Source: Gorsachius magnificus
Lineage: Eukaryota; Chordata; Aves; Pelecaniformes; Ardeidae
NCBI GenBank assembly: GCA_034008185.1
Contig: CM067082.1
Coordinates: forward strand, 102,729,311-102,793,310
Direction of reading: 5' to 3'
Length of the DNA stretch: 64,000 nt
Below the pieces are notes generated by a model that was given only the letters and a program-made list of their open reading frames with translations, had not been told where the DNA came from and ran no database searches. This document shows positions 33,663 through 46,628 of this stretch, piece after piece (positions within the stretch are counted from its first letter, which is position 1; the number at the start of each line of letters is the position of its first letter). The position numbers were made by a program, and so were the translations under genes.

Positions 33663-36324
33663 TGTGATGCACTTTATACAACTACAATTTTTTCCTGTAA
33701 ATATGCAGTACACGGACTGCAATAAAAAAGACAGAGTTACAAAGGTGCTGCACATTGCTTACACAATGGACCTGAAAAGACCTGGGCAAATTACTCTATA
33801 TTGTTTGTCAAAAAGTCATCTAGACGTGACTTCTGTCATGGAAGTACTTTCATGGGGAGAAAACAAAAGTAGTTAAAGCTCATGAAAGACATGAAAAAGA
33901 TATTGTTGCCCTATAAAACTACGTAACATTGAATTAGAATCACAACATGCGTTTTTTTAACAATGAACCTGATCCAGCATTTGAAGAAAGAGGAAGATAC
34001 TTGATGAATTTTCCATCTCTTGAGGAGTTCTGAATAAGACAAACTGTAATCAAATACACATGAAAGGAGTAAATTGATGAAATTCTATGGCCAATGCCAT
34101 AAGAAGGCAAACTACATGATCTAATGGCCACCGCTGACCATAAAATAGTTCAGTCTAGGTTCACAGAAAACAGTTTAAGTCCAATCATTCTTTCCATACA
34201 CAGGGAGGCAGGGCTTGGGTCAAAACAACATGGCAGAAACACAAATGAGGAGTAGTATACTTAGTATCCTAGGGATCAAGTAAAATTGTCTAAATGTTTA
34301 AAACATATTTTTACATTTAATGAAACAAAACTTGTTTCGCTGACAGTAGATTCCTTTTCTTATCCAATAATTATTAAAGATCATAAAGATATACTTACAA
34401 TTTATGGGTGTTGAAGTAATTTGGCTGTTTTACAATGCACCCGAGGCATGCAGATATATCTTTACAATCACACACCCTGAACTGTGTGAGCACCTGGCTG
34501 TGCTTGTTACAGAGTGCGGGTTAAGAAAGCACTTTCTAAGTTACTTACATAGAAAGAAGTGGGAAACACATTAAAACAGAACAAAAAACCCTGTAGTTTT
34601 AAACAAAGGTGAATTCTAGGACTGTCACCGTTGGTGGGAAATTAATGAGTTTATCTGGCTATTCAGTTAATACTTCAACTTTTTTTTTCCCCCCTATGTA
34701 ACAGAAAGGTGATACTGTTTAGTTTACTCTCCATAAGAAACTATTATGTCCAGTTTAAAGGAAGTCCTAGTATATTTAAGGATACATGGAGGAAAATATA
34801 AAGAAAATTATTTTCCAGTAAGTAGAAGTATAATTACCAATTAACATTCAGCAAAACTTCAGCCACTGTTTTACTTAGCTTATTAAGTACAGAGTAGAAA
34901 AATGTCCCCACTTGCCCACTGAAATATTTTTATTTCCCCTCCCAATATGGCAGGATCAGGTCCTGGAAAGAAACACGTGAAGGAAGAAAAACAACTTTGA
35001 TTGCCACAACTTAAAGACAGGAAGAAAAATCTCGGTTCTGCTGAGAAGAGAGTCCTGCCCAGACACCCTGAACAACAGTCGTGGAGAGACGCTGCCTGAA
35101 TAACACACAGCACTGTTGGTCCCAGTCGGTACCGTTACTCAGTTACCCTGAGCCTGATGGAAAAGACTTCCACTATTTCTTAATTTCCTCCAGCAACTGA
35201 AGTCCCAGGACTAGGCAAGAGTCTTTTCTTCCTTAAAACATTAACTTTAAAAGTATCAACTGTGGCACTAAGACTGTTCCAGGAGGTACAGCAAATTTTA
35301 AAATATACAGTAGAGAAATACTCTGGAAACATATGACAGAGGAGCAAAAATATGAAAAGGTTGGTTGTTTATGTTTTACTTTAAAAGGAATCTTAAAAGA
35401 TTCCAAATTAAAGTATCATTCATTAAAAACATAGACTAGCCTTTTCTACATAATCCTGAAGCTTATAACATATTCCTTGCCATTCCCACCATCTTTTTTC
35501 TGCTTTTGCAATCAGTACGAATATATTGTTTATATATTTATTAAGATTTTTTTAAAGTATTTTGAGGATAGCTAAGTGAGCTGTCATACATCATTTCTGC
35601 TGAGTTCCTGTAATGGTCCTGAATTCCTCAAAATTGAAATCAGCTCTGTGAATGTAAAAGACATAAACAGTCAGCCCTGATGACTAAAAAAGGCGAATGA
35701 GGTAACGGTAATGCCGGTGAAGCTGTTTGTCTCCAATGTACCATAAATAGTGAAGTGAAATTAAAATTTTTCAATCAACATCAGTTATGCACATGCATGC
35801 ATGCACACACGCGTATATGAAAAAACTGCCTGATGAGAAGCAGACAGGATCAGAAGTTCAAGCAGAGGTTCTTGAAAAAAAAAAATTGTCGGGATTTTTT
35901 ATGTTGTTGTTGTTCCTTTATTGTGGGATCTCCTAGCTGCAGGAAACGATGGATTGGAGTACAGACTTCCTTAATTTCCTGCAAACTTCCCCTGTGCAGA
36001 AGTCACTTTTCTCTGCCATATATCTAGTCCTAGTGAAGCTTCCCCCACTACACTTACATTAAATGATTGGAAAAAGATAGCATGTATCACTAACAGCCAT
36101 ATCTGTTCTCTGTATTGAAATGTACTGATCAAACACATGGATACCCCACTGTTATTTCCACAGCTATAAGTGGTCTTCCCCATACATGGAGAAAATAAGT
36201 AAAAATACATACATACATAATACATAGGAACACATATTTAAAATATGAGTTTTTCCAAGAAATTCCTTCCCTTAGAAATCAAAGTATTTTTCAACTATTA
36301 AGATCTGAAAAACTGCAAATGATT
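33663..36324. other. AT-rich non-coding stretch
   Basis: No supported gene or repeat was recognised. A weak exon-like segment at 34399-34497 (minus) is discussed among the findings. Confidence 0.4.
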
Positions 36325-36402
36325 AGTAAGGTGAGACACAAAGAGTGATTTGTCCAAGGTTAAGGAAGAAACCTGCGGCACAGTAAGGAATTCCAATTAG
36401 AT
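36325..36402 (-). repeat. MIR-like SINE fragment
   Basis: ggtgagacacaaagagtgat, ttgtccaaggttaaggaaga and aacctgcggcacagtaagga followed by attcc parallel the antisense MIR gaggcacagagaggttaagt, gacttgcccaaggtcacaca and gtggcagagcagggaattg, so the element is minus-oriented. Confidence 0.65.
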
Positions 36403-37675
36403 TTCTTGCCTTGTCGTCTTCTTCCTTAAAACCATTCTTCCAAGAGATTGATCGCAATTAGTCTCCATGGAACCACGACACCATTTAATGAATCATACAA
36501 CAGGAAAAGCCTATCTCTGAAAAAAATGTCTTTCCTGTTTCAGTAGTATATTTGTAATGCATAGTGACAGGAGAAGACCGGAAAAAGGGACATTTCTCCT
36601 GAGTGGGTTGATTAATTAACATAGATTGCCTGAATTCAGTCCAAAAAATCTATGCCAAGGAGGAATCCTGTACTGCCTTTCCTAACTGAGCTTGGAGCAG
36701 TCCCCCAAACACATTATCTCAAGAGCACAGAAGGAAATCATGAAGCCGGGTATGAAATTGGCCTTTCTGAGCAATAAAGACATCCTTGATGCAGATCATG
36801 GGCCAAAGGACAGAAATAGTGTTTATCAACTCAGGAAATGGGGATGAGGAGAATGTACAATATAAACATTATCAAAACTAAGAATAGTTGTTTTGTCTGG
36901 AAGAGGTGTTTTACACAACTTCTACAGTTATATTGTTTCCTGTTTGATGAGAGATGATTCCAAAGTGTAGGCTTATATCCAAATCCCCAATTCGCTAAGG
37001 CTTAGAAGGGGTCAGAAATGAGGTTTATTTCACAGAGGTTCCTGCTAGTTAATAAATTCTACAAAGGTTGGTTTGTTAGGGACAGTTGAACGCATTGAGT
37101 TTTTTCCTTAAAAAAAATAAATCATATTACAAACAGTCTTTTGACTCTAAAAAAAACCTGCCAGCTTTTAAAAGTCAACATTAGACACTAGATAATGCAG
37201 AAGTTGGGAATATTATTTGAGTTTTCTAAATCATATAAAATACATGACAATGGAAAAGGTTTGGGCAAGATTGCGTTGCATCCATTAACTTTTTCTACAT
37301 AATCAGTATGGGTTGGTATCCATTATGCTCCATATTGCAACTCAGAATAAATTACTCAGTGGCTCCCAGAAGCCCACATGCTACTACTCTTTGGAAAAGT
37401 CCATTACTCTTTAGCAGAGTAGTACAAAAGTAACCCAGATGCTAAAACTTCTTGAAATTTTGTCTGTTCGCTTAACTGTATTGTGTCTGTGCTATCCAGC
37501 ATCATTTGCAATCTGGCACTCTATAAAACATCTGTCCCCTATCATTTTTTGCCCTCAAAAGTACTTTCTGTGCTCTTCATTTCCCATTTTCTTAAAACTA
37601 TGTCATTTCTCCTCCAGATCACTATGGAAAGGGCTAAGCACAACAGAGCTGAGAGAGAAGATACTGAGGCTAATC
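36403..37675. other. AT-rich non-coding stretch
   Basis: No supported gene or repeat was recognised. Confidence 0.4.
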
Positions 37676-38100
37676 ACAGAATAAGAACATAACCAAAGTT
37701 GGAAAGGACCTCAGGAGGTCTTGAGTCCAAGCTCTTGCTCAAGTCAGGGTCAGGTCTGAGGTCAGACCAGTTTGCTCATGGCTTTATCTAGTTGTTTCTT
37801 GAAAATCTCCAAGAACATAACTTCTCTGGGCAACCTGCACCACTGCCTGGCTGTTGTCATGATTAAAAAGACTTTCCAGATATCCAGTCTGAATCTCTCT
37901 TGTCTCTCACCCTCCCACCATGCACTGCTGTGAAGAGACTGGCTCTTTATGTTGATAACCTCCCTGTAGGTCCTGGGGGGCTGCTGCCAGGCCCCCCTGT
38001 GTCTGCCTTTTCCCCAGGCTGAACCAGCCCCTGTTCCTCAGCCTCTCCAGCTGAGGTGTTCCAGCTCCTGATCATCTTCAGAGCCCTGCCCCAAACTGAT
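37676..38100 (-). mobile_element. CR1: CR1 LINE 3' fragment, older subfamily
   Basis: The plus strand reads the antisense CR1 3' end: gttggaaaggacctcaggag, then cttgaaaatctccaag, cttctctgggcaacctgcac, atatccagtctgaatctctc, caccatgcactgctgtgaag and ccccaggctgaaccagcccc. The octamer tail has decayed to aatcacagaataagaacata. The body differs clearly from the 27.3- and 57.3-kb copies. The 5' truncation is near 38100. It contains only the ORF2 C-terminus and 3' UTR and is broken by indels. Confidence 0.9.
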
Positions 38101-40352
38101 GATTAAGCTGACTTCAGATACAGAGCCAGAAGAGATTAATCAGTACAGCCCTGCAATCAGATGAACCAGTCCTGGGAAGGATAAGTGCAGTATAGTGCCA
38201 GGCCTTTGGGACTTAAGCGAGGATCTCTCACAGTATCGCACCTTCTTTATAAATGATATGTCAAGTATATGTATACAACAAATCAGCTCTAGAATAACTT
38301 CACAACATTACTGAATCGTATATGTGAAACGTTATCCTAACGAAATCACTCAACTACCACATAACTACATTTTTCTTTAAAATGGTTTTACAATCTTTTA
38401 TACAGTCACTCTTAGTCAGACATGATGAACATCCATTCTTGAATCTGAGGTATCTTGCTAATAGTAACAGCAGTATATATGTGCAAAGATTTTTCAATGA
38501 ATACTTGAAGTAAGAGATATCAAAATACAAGGTCTGTATCTCTCCTACCACAAATACACATTTTGAAAAGAAAAATAAACAGAAATATGGTTTTTATAAT
38601 GTGACTTCTCCCACTTCAGTTCCATCAGTAGCTTACAATGTGCTTATTGGCACACATTATATCTTAGGCTGGGAATTATAAAAAAAGGCAAGGAGGAAAG
38701 CATTGACGACATGTGGAAAGAACCAAATTCAATAACCATATCAAAAGATATTTAAGGAAATAAGGGATATGAATCACCAAGTCCAACATTAAAAATGTAG
38801 CCTACATTAAAATCAATGGTAAAATCCCTCACAATTTCAAGATGCAAGACCTGCAAGTAAGGATTCATATATACAGATTTCAACTCGCTCTCAAAGTGAG
38901 GACATGCCTGGAGAAGGACTATTCCAAACCAATATGCTAGACACAGAGGGCAACTGTGATACTTAGAGCTAAATAGCCAGCATGCTCTCATTCAGTAAGT
39001 GGATATCACTGTGCTCACAACTGTACTCGACAGCACAGGCCTGACCTCTGTCAAGAGCCTCAGGTGTGATGTTCATTTCAATTACTAAAAGATACATTAA
39101 AATCTGGCTTATACTGTTAAGAAGTAAGAGTTACCCATTTTTATTTTGGGATCAGAGTCTCCCCAGTCTCTTTAAGGAGAGACATTTTTAGTCTATTCAG
39201 CTTCAACATTCACATTAATATCTTTATGAAGCAACCTTGAACCAGAAACCGAGAGCTTAGTAAAGTTGTTCTCTACCAAACATAGTATTTTCAAATATAA
39301 TCACATTGAACAAAGAAGTTGTTACTATTTTAAATAGTCATTGAGAAACAGTTTATCTACTGGAGGTCTTCTCTGCACACTCTTCTTGTACTTTTCAGAT
39401 ATAGCATTGATCAGGACAATGCCAGGGTACTTCCATTACCTACCGTCAACAGTGGCCAAACTCACTTACGCACTTTAATTTTGGGACAGAGTAATGCACT
39501 GTCTTTCCAGCAATATCAATAGGTCCATTCTGCTTACACTGAATGAATGTCCTTCACCCTTCCCTCCCCTGTCTCTCCCCTCCTTACCCTCCCATGCCAG
39601 GAAAGGAATGAATTCTCCTTTTCCTGCTCAAATATCCAATAATCATTTCAGCCATCTGCTTCAATACAAGAAACTCTTCATAGAAGCCCATCTAAATGGC
39701 AAACCATTAGAGATTAAGATGATTTATTTTAGTTTAGTGCAGTGTCACTGGTTTAATAAAATAAAAAATAACCAAGGATTTCAAAAGTACTATGGCTTAC
39801 CTATGTAAAAACTCACTCTCTTGCCAATACATTCTATCGCTGCTGACAGACATTAGAACATTCCTTTCATCTCCTTCCTCTTCTTGCAGTTTAACCTATC
39901 CCCTTAAGGAGTATTTGCTTTCTCTAAGATAGATTATACATTGTATACAACATGAAAACCTTACGCACTTTCTCTACCATCTGCAAGGCTTTTCTGCCCA
40001 CTTCTTTAAAAAGAATTAAATCAAACCCCTTATTAGTCTTTTCATTTTGGATAAATAAACCAGGATTACTTTTCTGTTAGAAACTAAACCAAAAGGATTA
40101 CTATTTCCAGGTATGTGCAACTAAATTAGAGAAGCATTTTTGAATATAGTCAACCAAACATCCAAGCCTAGTGGGACTAAATGTGGAATGCAAACTGTGA
40201 TAAAGAGCAAATATGAAGCATACACATACACGCACACAAAACACCCCCTCTATTCATGCAGAAAACATGATCTAATATGGGACTGATTTCTTTCAAATAA
40301 TTCTTTCTGCATCCCAGTGTGATTCCAGGATGTGCAAATTAAGATAAATTTT
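38101..40352. other. AT-rich non-coding stretch
   Basis: No supported gene. A polypyrimidine tract of about 55 nt (ccttcccctcccctgtctct type) lies at 39545-39600. Confidence 0.4.
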
Positions 40353-40441
40353 ATGGGTCAAATTCTCCTTACCACTACATGTGCTCAAGTCAACTGAAAT
40401 TGATGACAACTGGATGCTGTGTCAGAGGATGGAATTTGGCA
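40353..40441. repeat. Short palindromic MITE-like repeat
   Basis: gggtcaaattctcc at the left and ggatggaatttggc at the right form imperfect terminal inverted repeats around a core containing gtcaactgaaattgatgac, itself partly palindromic. This resembles an amniote palindromic repeat with caaattctgc ends and a cattgacttcaatgg core. The family name is uncertain. Confidence 0.4.
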
Positions 40442-41293
40442 CAGAAAATCACAATGTAAGGAGACGATGTTATAAAAATAAAAATGACATGGTGCTTTGA
40501 AAGAGGGAGGAAACAATTCTCAATGTGGCTTGGGAGAGAGAAAAGCATAGAGAAATAGAGAAACAGAAAAAGTTCACCCAATAGCTAGTAGATTATCAGA
40601 TAAGGCTCAGTTGTCAAAACAGAGCCAACTGTGAGGATCTGAATGAGAATTTTCATAATGGCTCTAGAGGAACCTAACTCCATTCCATAGCTGACTCTAA
40701 TGGAAGCAATGCTACACCAGCTCCAAGTCCTGATCCACTTAAAGCTTAAAAGAGGAGACACAAATTTATTACTTCTGTATTCTTTGGAAATCCAAAATAG
40801 CTATTTAAGACTTCATCATTACAGAGCTTCATGTCTGATCTCATTAAACAAAATAGTGTGATGAAACCTTCAGTACGAACTTCCCTCCTGTTTCTTCTTT
40901 TTTTTTTTTTGTTTTTTACAACAGAAATGTCCCTAAAAGAAGCCTGTGTAACTTGCAGAATAAACCTAAATCAAAAACAGATTCACATAATCATGTAGAT
41001 GATTTAGCAGTAATATTTCTAGCAGTGGGAGTTTGCAAATATTATCAAATCCATGTTCATGTTTCATGACAACTGACCGATGAAAACCAGAAGTTATTCT
41101 GACACACATTTTAACCCATTTTTCTGCTACTGGAACGAATACGAGCACAAATATCTTCCTGGTTAAACTTTTATTCATTTGAGTGAAATGTGAAGATGTG
41201 TCATGTCCTCAGCTGAGTTCCAGAACTACTCAGGAAGTCATGTAGCATTTAATTTCAAGCTCCATTCAGAAAAAAAAGAATAAAACATCTAAC
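40442..41293. other. AT-rich non-coding stretch
   Basis: No supported gene or repeat was recognised. Confidence 0.4.
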
Positions 41294-41351
41294 CTGGAAC
41301 AGCTATCCTCCCAGCTGTTGGTTTTTCCATCACAAGTCCATTGTGCAGTAC
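41294..41351 (-). CDS. Candidate 58-nt exon, unknown gene
   Basis: The minus strand shows a long pyrimidine tract and acceptor (gttgggttttttttctag), then 58 nt, then a CCAG/gttaga donor. Two frames are open. Frame 1 reads VLHNGLVMEKPTAGRIAVP. Frame 3 reads TAQWTCDGKTNSWEDSCS, whose W-x-C and W-x3-C spacing faintly recalls the end of a sushi domain. The splice architecture is better than most intronic pseudo-exons, but 58 nt is too short to identify a protein. Confidence 0.25.
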
Positions 41352-42401
41352 CTAGAAAAAAAACCCAACAAAACATGTATGTAATAAACCAAATATAATC
41401 AGTTCCTAAACTCGAAAGGAAAAGAGTGATAAATATTATCATGTTCTTTCACAGAAAATCTGAAAATACAGGTACCTACAATTCAAGTATTTTGTTTAAT
41501 TTGTAAAATGAAAGCCATGATGTTTGATACTACTCTCTATTTTAGGCATGTAAATAAATGCTTCAGTAAGACTTTACAAGTCTAACATACCTTTAAGCTC
41601 TTATATCCAACATCAGAGATAAGAAACTGAGTTGCAAGCATATCATGCTTTAAACCACCAACAGACAACTAGTACCGACATGGAATGAGAATTAAAACCT
41701 TCACCCACTTTTGCTTTTAATCTGCAATAGGTATTGAAGGCCTATACACAACTTATGCTCTAGTGGGTTTTTTCACTGTTACTCAGTTGCTTTTGAGCTC
41801 ATGATGGATCACGTAATGAAACACGGTCTTAGTATTTCTTACCAACATTCAGGAAAGATGCCATAATTTTGATGTTATTTCTGTTCTTTCAAGTGGGTAT
41901 GCCATGCTTCAGCTCTGTGTGTATCTGTATGGGATGATTATTCATCACAATTTCCAGTTCCTTGTTATTAACCTCAACTAAAAAACAGTGTATGATACCA
42001 AAATCCTCAAGTAACAGAGAAAAAGAAATTCATAATAGCAAGCTCGCTGCTATTGTTAATAGAATTCTGCATCCAAAGCCAATAAGTAATCTTTATCATT
42101 TCCTTGCCAATTATTCTGCCATCTTTCTAACACTGTTATCTTAACGACATAATCAGAATTCTGAAAAATTATTTCATTATTGAAGTATCCTCTACAAATA
42201 AAAAGCCTCCCATTAACCAATTATTTTCATATCCAATGTAACAACAAATCTGAAATAAGAGTGTCTTGCTAAATGTATCAGCTCTAGAAATGAAAGATGG
42301 GCAATGACTGTTAAGTGATCATGTAATACCTCTACCTGTTCACCTTACACCATGAAGAACAATAGCAACCTTGACTATCAATGGCAGGTGTTGGTCTAAT
42401 T
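41352..42401. other. AT-rich non-coding stretch
   Basis: No supported gene. A faint MIR-like phrase (gataagaaactgagttgcaa) lies near 41618. Confidence 0.4.
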
Positions 42402-42715
42402 ATTCTTGAAAATCTCCAGTTAACAAGATCATAATTTTCTTATGTAGTCTGCACCATATTTTCTATTTTTATTGTTAGACATTTTTCTGCTAATACATAA
42501 TCTAAGTATCTTTGCTCTTTATTAAACATCTTTATTCTTGTCTTTTCCCCAACTGGACACAGAAGACCAATCACTAGCATTTTTATAACATTCTTTTACG
42601 TACTGGAAGATTGTAATCACATCCTCCCTCAGTCTGCTCTTTTCTAGACTAAACAAAACTAATTCCTTTAGCCATTCTTTCCAGGTCAAATTTGGTGAAC
42701 CTTTTATCTGTGTAG
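42402..42715 (-). mobile_element. Ancient CR1-type LINE 3' fragment
   Basis: The antisense CR1 sequence blocks are ttcttgaaaatctccag, tctttattcttgtcttttcc, cccaactggacacagaagac, cttttacgtactggaagatt, gtaatcacatcctccctcag and tctgctcttttctagactaa. They match the order of the C-terminal region and 3' end of old CR1 subfamilies. The first block is shared with the 37.7-kb copy. The element is strongly diverged, has no tail and has no usable reading frame. Confidence 0.7.
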
Positions 42716-44189
42716 AACAGCATGCTTAAGAAATTCCCATTCCTGAACAGGTGGTGTCAAAAGGTCAGGTCAGCTTTCTCTTAGCTTGTGGGGTGAGCCT
42801 ATTTAGCTGACATTTAGAAATCCAGTTATTTCCGATAATAGATGCTGGTGGAAGAATGTCTGTTCGCTGGTCTAATTGTTTGGCGCTGTACCAAATCATT
42901 AGTTCTATTTCTCTTTCGGAAGGTTAACACCAGTTTTGGTAGACATTCAAGTGAGACATTCAGAATTTTTTTCCAAATGACAGAACTGGAAAATATAATT
43001 GCTTGTTTTAACTCATATTTAGAATCTTTCCAGTTATGTCTTTAATCAAACAGTACTGAGAGTTTGGCCTCCTTTCTCTGTAACTTATTTACATCGTCTT
43101 TCTTTATGCATTTAATGGATTATTTATCACTTAAATGTAAGAAAACACGCTTATTTGAATTGGAAATCAACTGCACGCTCAGGTGCATAAGCATTTCTTT
43201 AGATGGTAAATGAAAGTCTCTACCTAAAAGTGGCACCATTTGGTGAAAGAAAAACCTATGGATTCTCTAGCAGCTACTCAGGGCTCCACAAAATTCAAGC
43301 CTTCCTGTGTTCTGGGTCTCTAATTTCTCATTCCAATAAGGCAGACATATTACTTTTAAAAGATTTCCTTTTGTTAGACTCAAATTCCATCTCCCTTTTC
43401 TTTACAGAATGAACTAAGAAAAACCTGCAGCATCTTTGAGGATCACCAGTATAACTGCTATTCCCTTTTAAAAGAATTGCACAGTCAAGCTTCCTTTCAA
43501 TTTTCATGATAAGTATGGTGTTGGTTTTCCCTCTTAGATACACTATTTTCTCAAAACCCCTGCAACTGTCATTACTCTTATTACTCTTATTTTCTACAGT
43601 TATTAAGCCTATATTGGTATACTCAGTTCCATCTTTTCTTTTGAAGAAAACAACCTCCAAGCAATGAATCTGGCCAAAGACTGGGGTTTTATCCCACATC
43701 AGCAACACTATTTAAAAGAACTCTGTCATTTTGGTTTTTTAATGTGTCCTACTATTAGGATTCCCAAAAAGAAACTGAAAAAACAACTCCACTGACTCCT
43801 CCTCGTGTGCATTCTAAAAACTATGAAGGAAACGTATGAGATTACTGCATCCTAGCCTTTGCTAGGAAAATGCAATCTTCACGTCCACTATCATGAAAGA
43901 CAAGCAAACTCTGAGGACAGAGACAGAACTTGAAGGTCTTGTCTTCCATTGTCTTGTACCGCTCAAATCGTCATGACCCTTCTGATGCAGTAGAGTCCTC
44001 TATCCCCTTTGTATTCACCTTAGCTCAGCATAAGGAACCAATGTATCAGGAAGATCATGTAAAAGATGATGGCCATCAGTAGATTCATTTTTTATTTTTT
44101 TTTCATATGGCTTACTTTCCAGGCTCGAAATACTGTATTACTATGTTATTTGTTACCATTTAACATTTTATGAATCAAATTAATGTTTG
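42716..44189. other. AT-rich non-coding stretch
   Basis: No supported gene or repeat was recognised. Confidence 0.4.
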
Positions 44190-44249
44190 GGCGGCAGTTT
44201 GCACTGATTATAAAGGAAACACCTCAAAGTAAATGAGGGGTGTTCTGCT

Positions 44250-44834
44250 ATGAAGGTGACGAGGCCGACAGCTCAGATGAAATGCCTCTATACAAACGCG
44301 TGCAGCATGGGAAACAAACAAGAGGAGTTGGAAGCTATCGTGCTGCTAGAAAGCTACGACCTGGTTGCCATTATGGAAACTTGGTGGGATGAATCCCACA
44401 ACTGGAATGTAGCTATTGATGGCTACAGGCTGTTCAGAAGGGACAAGTGAGGAAGGAGGGGCGGAGGCGTTGCCCTTTACATCAAGAAATCATTAGAGTG
44501 TGAAGAGCTGGCCCTGAAGAATAGCCACGAGCAGGTCGAAAGCTTATGGATAAGAATCAGAGAGAGAGGCAACAAAGGGAACCTGGTGGTTGGTGTCTAC
44601 TACAGGCCACCAGATCAAGAGGAACCGACTGATGAAGCGTTCTTCCTCCAACTCCGGGAGGCTTCATGCTCGCAGGCTCTCGTCCTGCTGGGGGACTTCA
44701 ACCACCCTGACATCTGCTGGCAAACCAACACGGCAAGCTATAGGCAATCCAGCAGGTTTCTCGAATGCGTTGAGGACAACTTCTTAAGCCAGGTAATAGA
44801 CACCCCTACCTGAGGGGATGCGATACTGGACCTG
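44250..44834 (+). pseudogene. CR1 ORF2 endonuclease domain, two UGA stops
   Basis: This is the N-terminal apurinic-like endonuclease domain, which nicks target DNA for reverse-transcription priming. Landmarks in order are CLYTNACSMGNKQEELE, IMETWWDESHNW (metal-binding Glu), GGGVALYIKK, GVYYRPPDQEEPTDEAF and LLGDFNHPDICW (Asp and Asn of the active site). SDHALVE (catalytic Asp-His) follows downstream at about 44899-44919. In-frame UGA codons at 44448-44450 and 44811-44813 replace residues that are probably Arg in the family, consistent with CGA to TGA change at CpG. There is no frameshift. The first ATG at 44250 is only the first visible Met; the native start lies further upstream in the lost part. 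Confidence 0.93.
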
Positions 44835-46628
44835 GTGGTCACCAATGTAAGCGAGCTCGTCGGAAATGTCAAGATCGGAGGCAGCCTGGGCTGCAGTGAT
44901 CATGCGCTGGTAGAGCTCACGCTCCAGAGGGAAATGGGAAGAACAAAGAGTATAGTCAGGACCCTGAATTTTAGAAAAGCAAACTTCCAGCTCCTCAAGG
45001 AGATAGTCAGAAGGACTCCCTGGGAAATGGTCCTCAGAGACAGGGGAACAGAACAGAGCTGGCAGATCTTTAAGGATGTGATCCACAGAGCGCAAGAGCT
45101 CTCGATCCCCAGGTGTAAGAAATTGGGGAAAGAAGGGAAGAGACTGGCATGGCTGAGACGAGAGATGCTGGTCAAACTAAGGAGGAAGAGGGAACTGCAC
45201 AGGCAGTGGAAGCAGGGACAGGCATCATGGGAAGAGTATAGGGACGCAGTCCGGTTGTGTAGGAATGGGGTCAGGAAGGCCAAGGCTCAGCTGGAGCTAA
45301 ACTTGGCTAGGGATGCAAAGAATAATAAGAAGGGTTTCTACAGGTATATCAGCCGGAAAAGGATGGTTAAAGAAAGCACACCCCTGCTGATGAGCAAGAC
45401 TGGCAAGCTGGTAACAGCAGATGAGGAGAAGGCTGAGGTACTCAACAATTTTTTTGCCTCAGTCTTCACTGGGAACCTCTCTCTTCACCCCACCCAAGTT
45501 GATGGATGGCATGAGGGGGACCGGGAGGGCAAAACTCCTCCCACTGTAGGAGAAGAACAGGTTCGTGACCACTTGAGGAACCTGAACGCACATAAGACCA
45601 TGGGACCTGATGAGATGCATCCCAGAGTCCTGAGGGAATTGGCTGATGTAGTCGCCAAGCCACTCTCCATGATATTTGAAAAGTCATGGCAGTCAGGTGA
45701 AGTCCCTGGTGACTGGAAAAAGGGAAACATTGTGCCCATTTTCAAAAAGGGTAGAAAGGAAGACCCTGGGAACTACCAACCTGTCAGCCTCACCTCTGTG
45801 CCTGGGAAGATCATGGAACAGATCCTCCTAGAAGCTATGCTAAGGCACATGGAGGCCAGGGAGATAATTCGAGATAGCCAGCATGGCTTCACCAAGGGCA
45901 AGTCCTGCCTGACGAACCTAGTGACTTTCTATGATGGTGTGACAACAACAGTGGACAAAGGAAAACCAATGGACGTCATCTATCTGGACTTCTGCAAAGC
46001 CTTTGACACGGTCCCCCACAACATCCTTCTCTCTAAATTGGAGAGCTATGGATTTGATGGGTGGACTGTTCAGTGGATAAGGAACTGGCTGGATGGTCGC
46101 ATCCAGAGGGTAGTGGTCAATGGCTCGATGTCCGGATGGAGACTGGTGACGAGTGGTGTCCCTCAGGGGTCCGTACTGGGACCCGTGCTGTTTAATATAT
46201 TCATCAATGACTTAGACAGTGAGATCGAATGCACCCTCAGCAAGTTTGCGGATGACACCAAACTGAGTGGTGCGGTTGACACACCAGAAGGACGGGATGT
46301 CATCCAGAGAGACCTGGACAGGGTGGAGAGGTGGGCCTGTGTGAACCTCATGAGGTTCAACAAGGCCAAGTGCAAGGTCATGCACCTGGGTCGGGGTAAC
46401 CCCCAGTATCAATACAGGCTGGGGGAAGAAAGGATCGAGAGCAGCCCTGCTGAGAGGGACTTGGGGGTGCTGGTGGATGAAAAGCTGGACATGAGCCGGC
46501 AATGTGTGCTGGCGGCCCAGAAGGCCAACCGTACCCTGGGCTGCATCAGGAGAAGTGTGGCCAGCAGGTCGAGGGAGGTGATTCTGCCCCTCTGCTCTGC
46601 TCTGGTGAGACCTCACCTGGAGCCCTGA
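44835..46628 (+). CDS. CR1 ORF2 open segment: endonuclease end and reverse transcriptase
   Basis: This is a 597-codon open stretch in the same frame as the endonuclease segment. It carries the end of the endonuclease (SDHALVE), a basic linker, and a complete reverse-transcriptase palm. RT landmarks are [40 protein letters not shown], motif [15 protein letters not shown] (catalytic Asp), motif [21 protein letters not shown], and motif C KFADDTKL (catalytic Asp pair intact). The C-terminal [20 protein letters not shown] and [18 protein letters not shown] follow. It ends at a UGA (46626-46628) where the family reads HLEYCVQ; here it is HLEP followed by the stop. The catalytic residues are all present, but the protein is interrupted on both sides, so normal function is not expected. 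Confidence 0.95.
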   Translation: MVTNVSELVGNVKIGGSLGCSDHALVELTLQREMGRTKSIVRTLNFRKANFQLLKEIVRRTPWEMVLRDRGTEQSWQIFKDVIHRAQELSIPRCKKLGKEGKRLAWLRREMLVKLRRKRELHRQWKQGQASWEEYRDAVRLCRNGVRKAKAQLELNLARDAKNNKKGFYRYISRKRMVKESTPLLMSKTGKLVTADEEKAEVLNNFFASVFTGNLSLHPTQVDGWHEGDREGKTPPTVGEEQVRDHLRNLNAHKTMGPDEMHPRVLRELADVVAKPLSMIFEKSWQSGEVPGDWKKGNIVPIFKKGRKEDPGNYQPVSLTSVPGKIMEQILLEAMLRHMEAREIIRDSQHGFTKGKSCLTNLVTFYDGVTTTVDKGKPMDVIYLDFCKAFDTVPHNILLSKLESYGFDGWTVQWIRNWLDGRIQRVVVNGSMSGWRLVTSGVPQGSVLGPVLFNIFINDLDSEIECTLSKFADDTKLSGAVDTPEGRDVIQRDLDRVERWACVNLMRFNKAKCKVMHLGRGNPQYQYRLGEERIESSPAERDLGVLVDEKLDMSRQCVLAAQKANRTLGCIRRSVASRSREVILPLCSALVRPHLEP

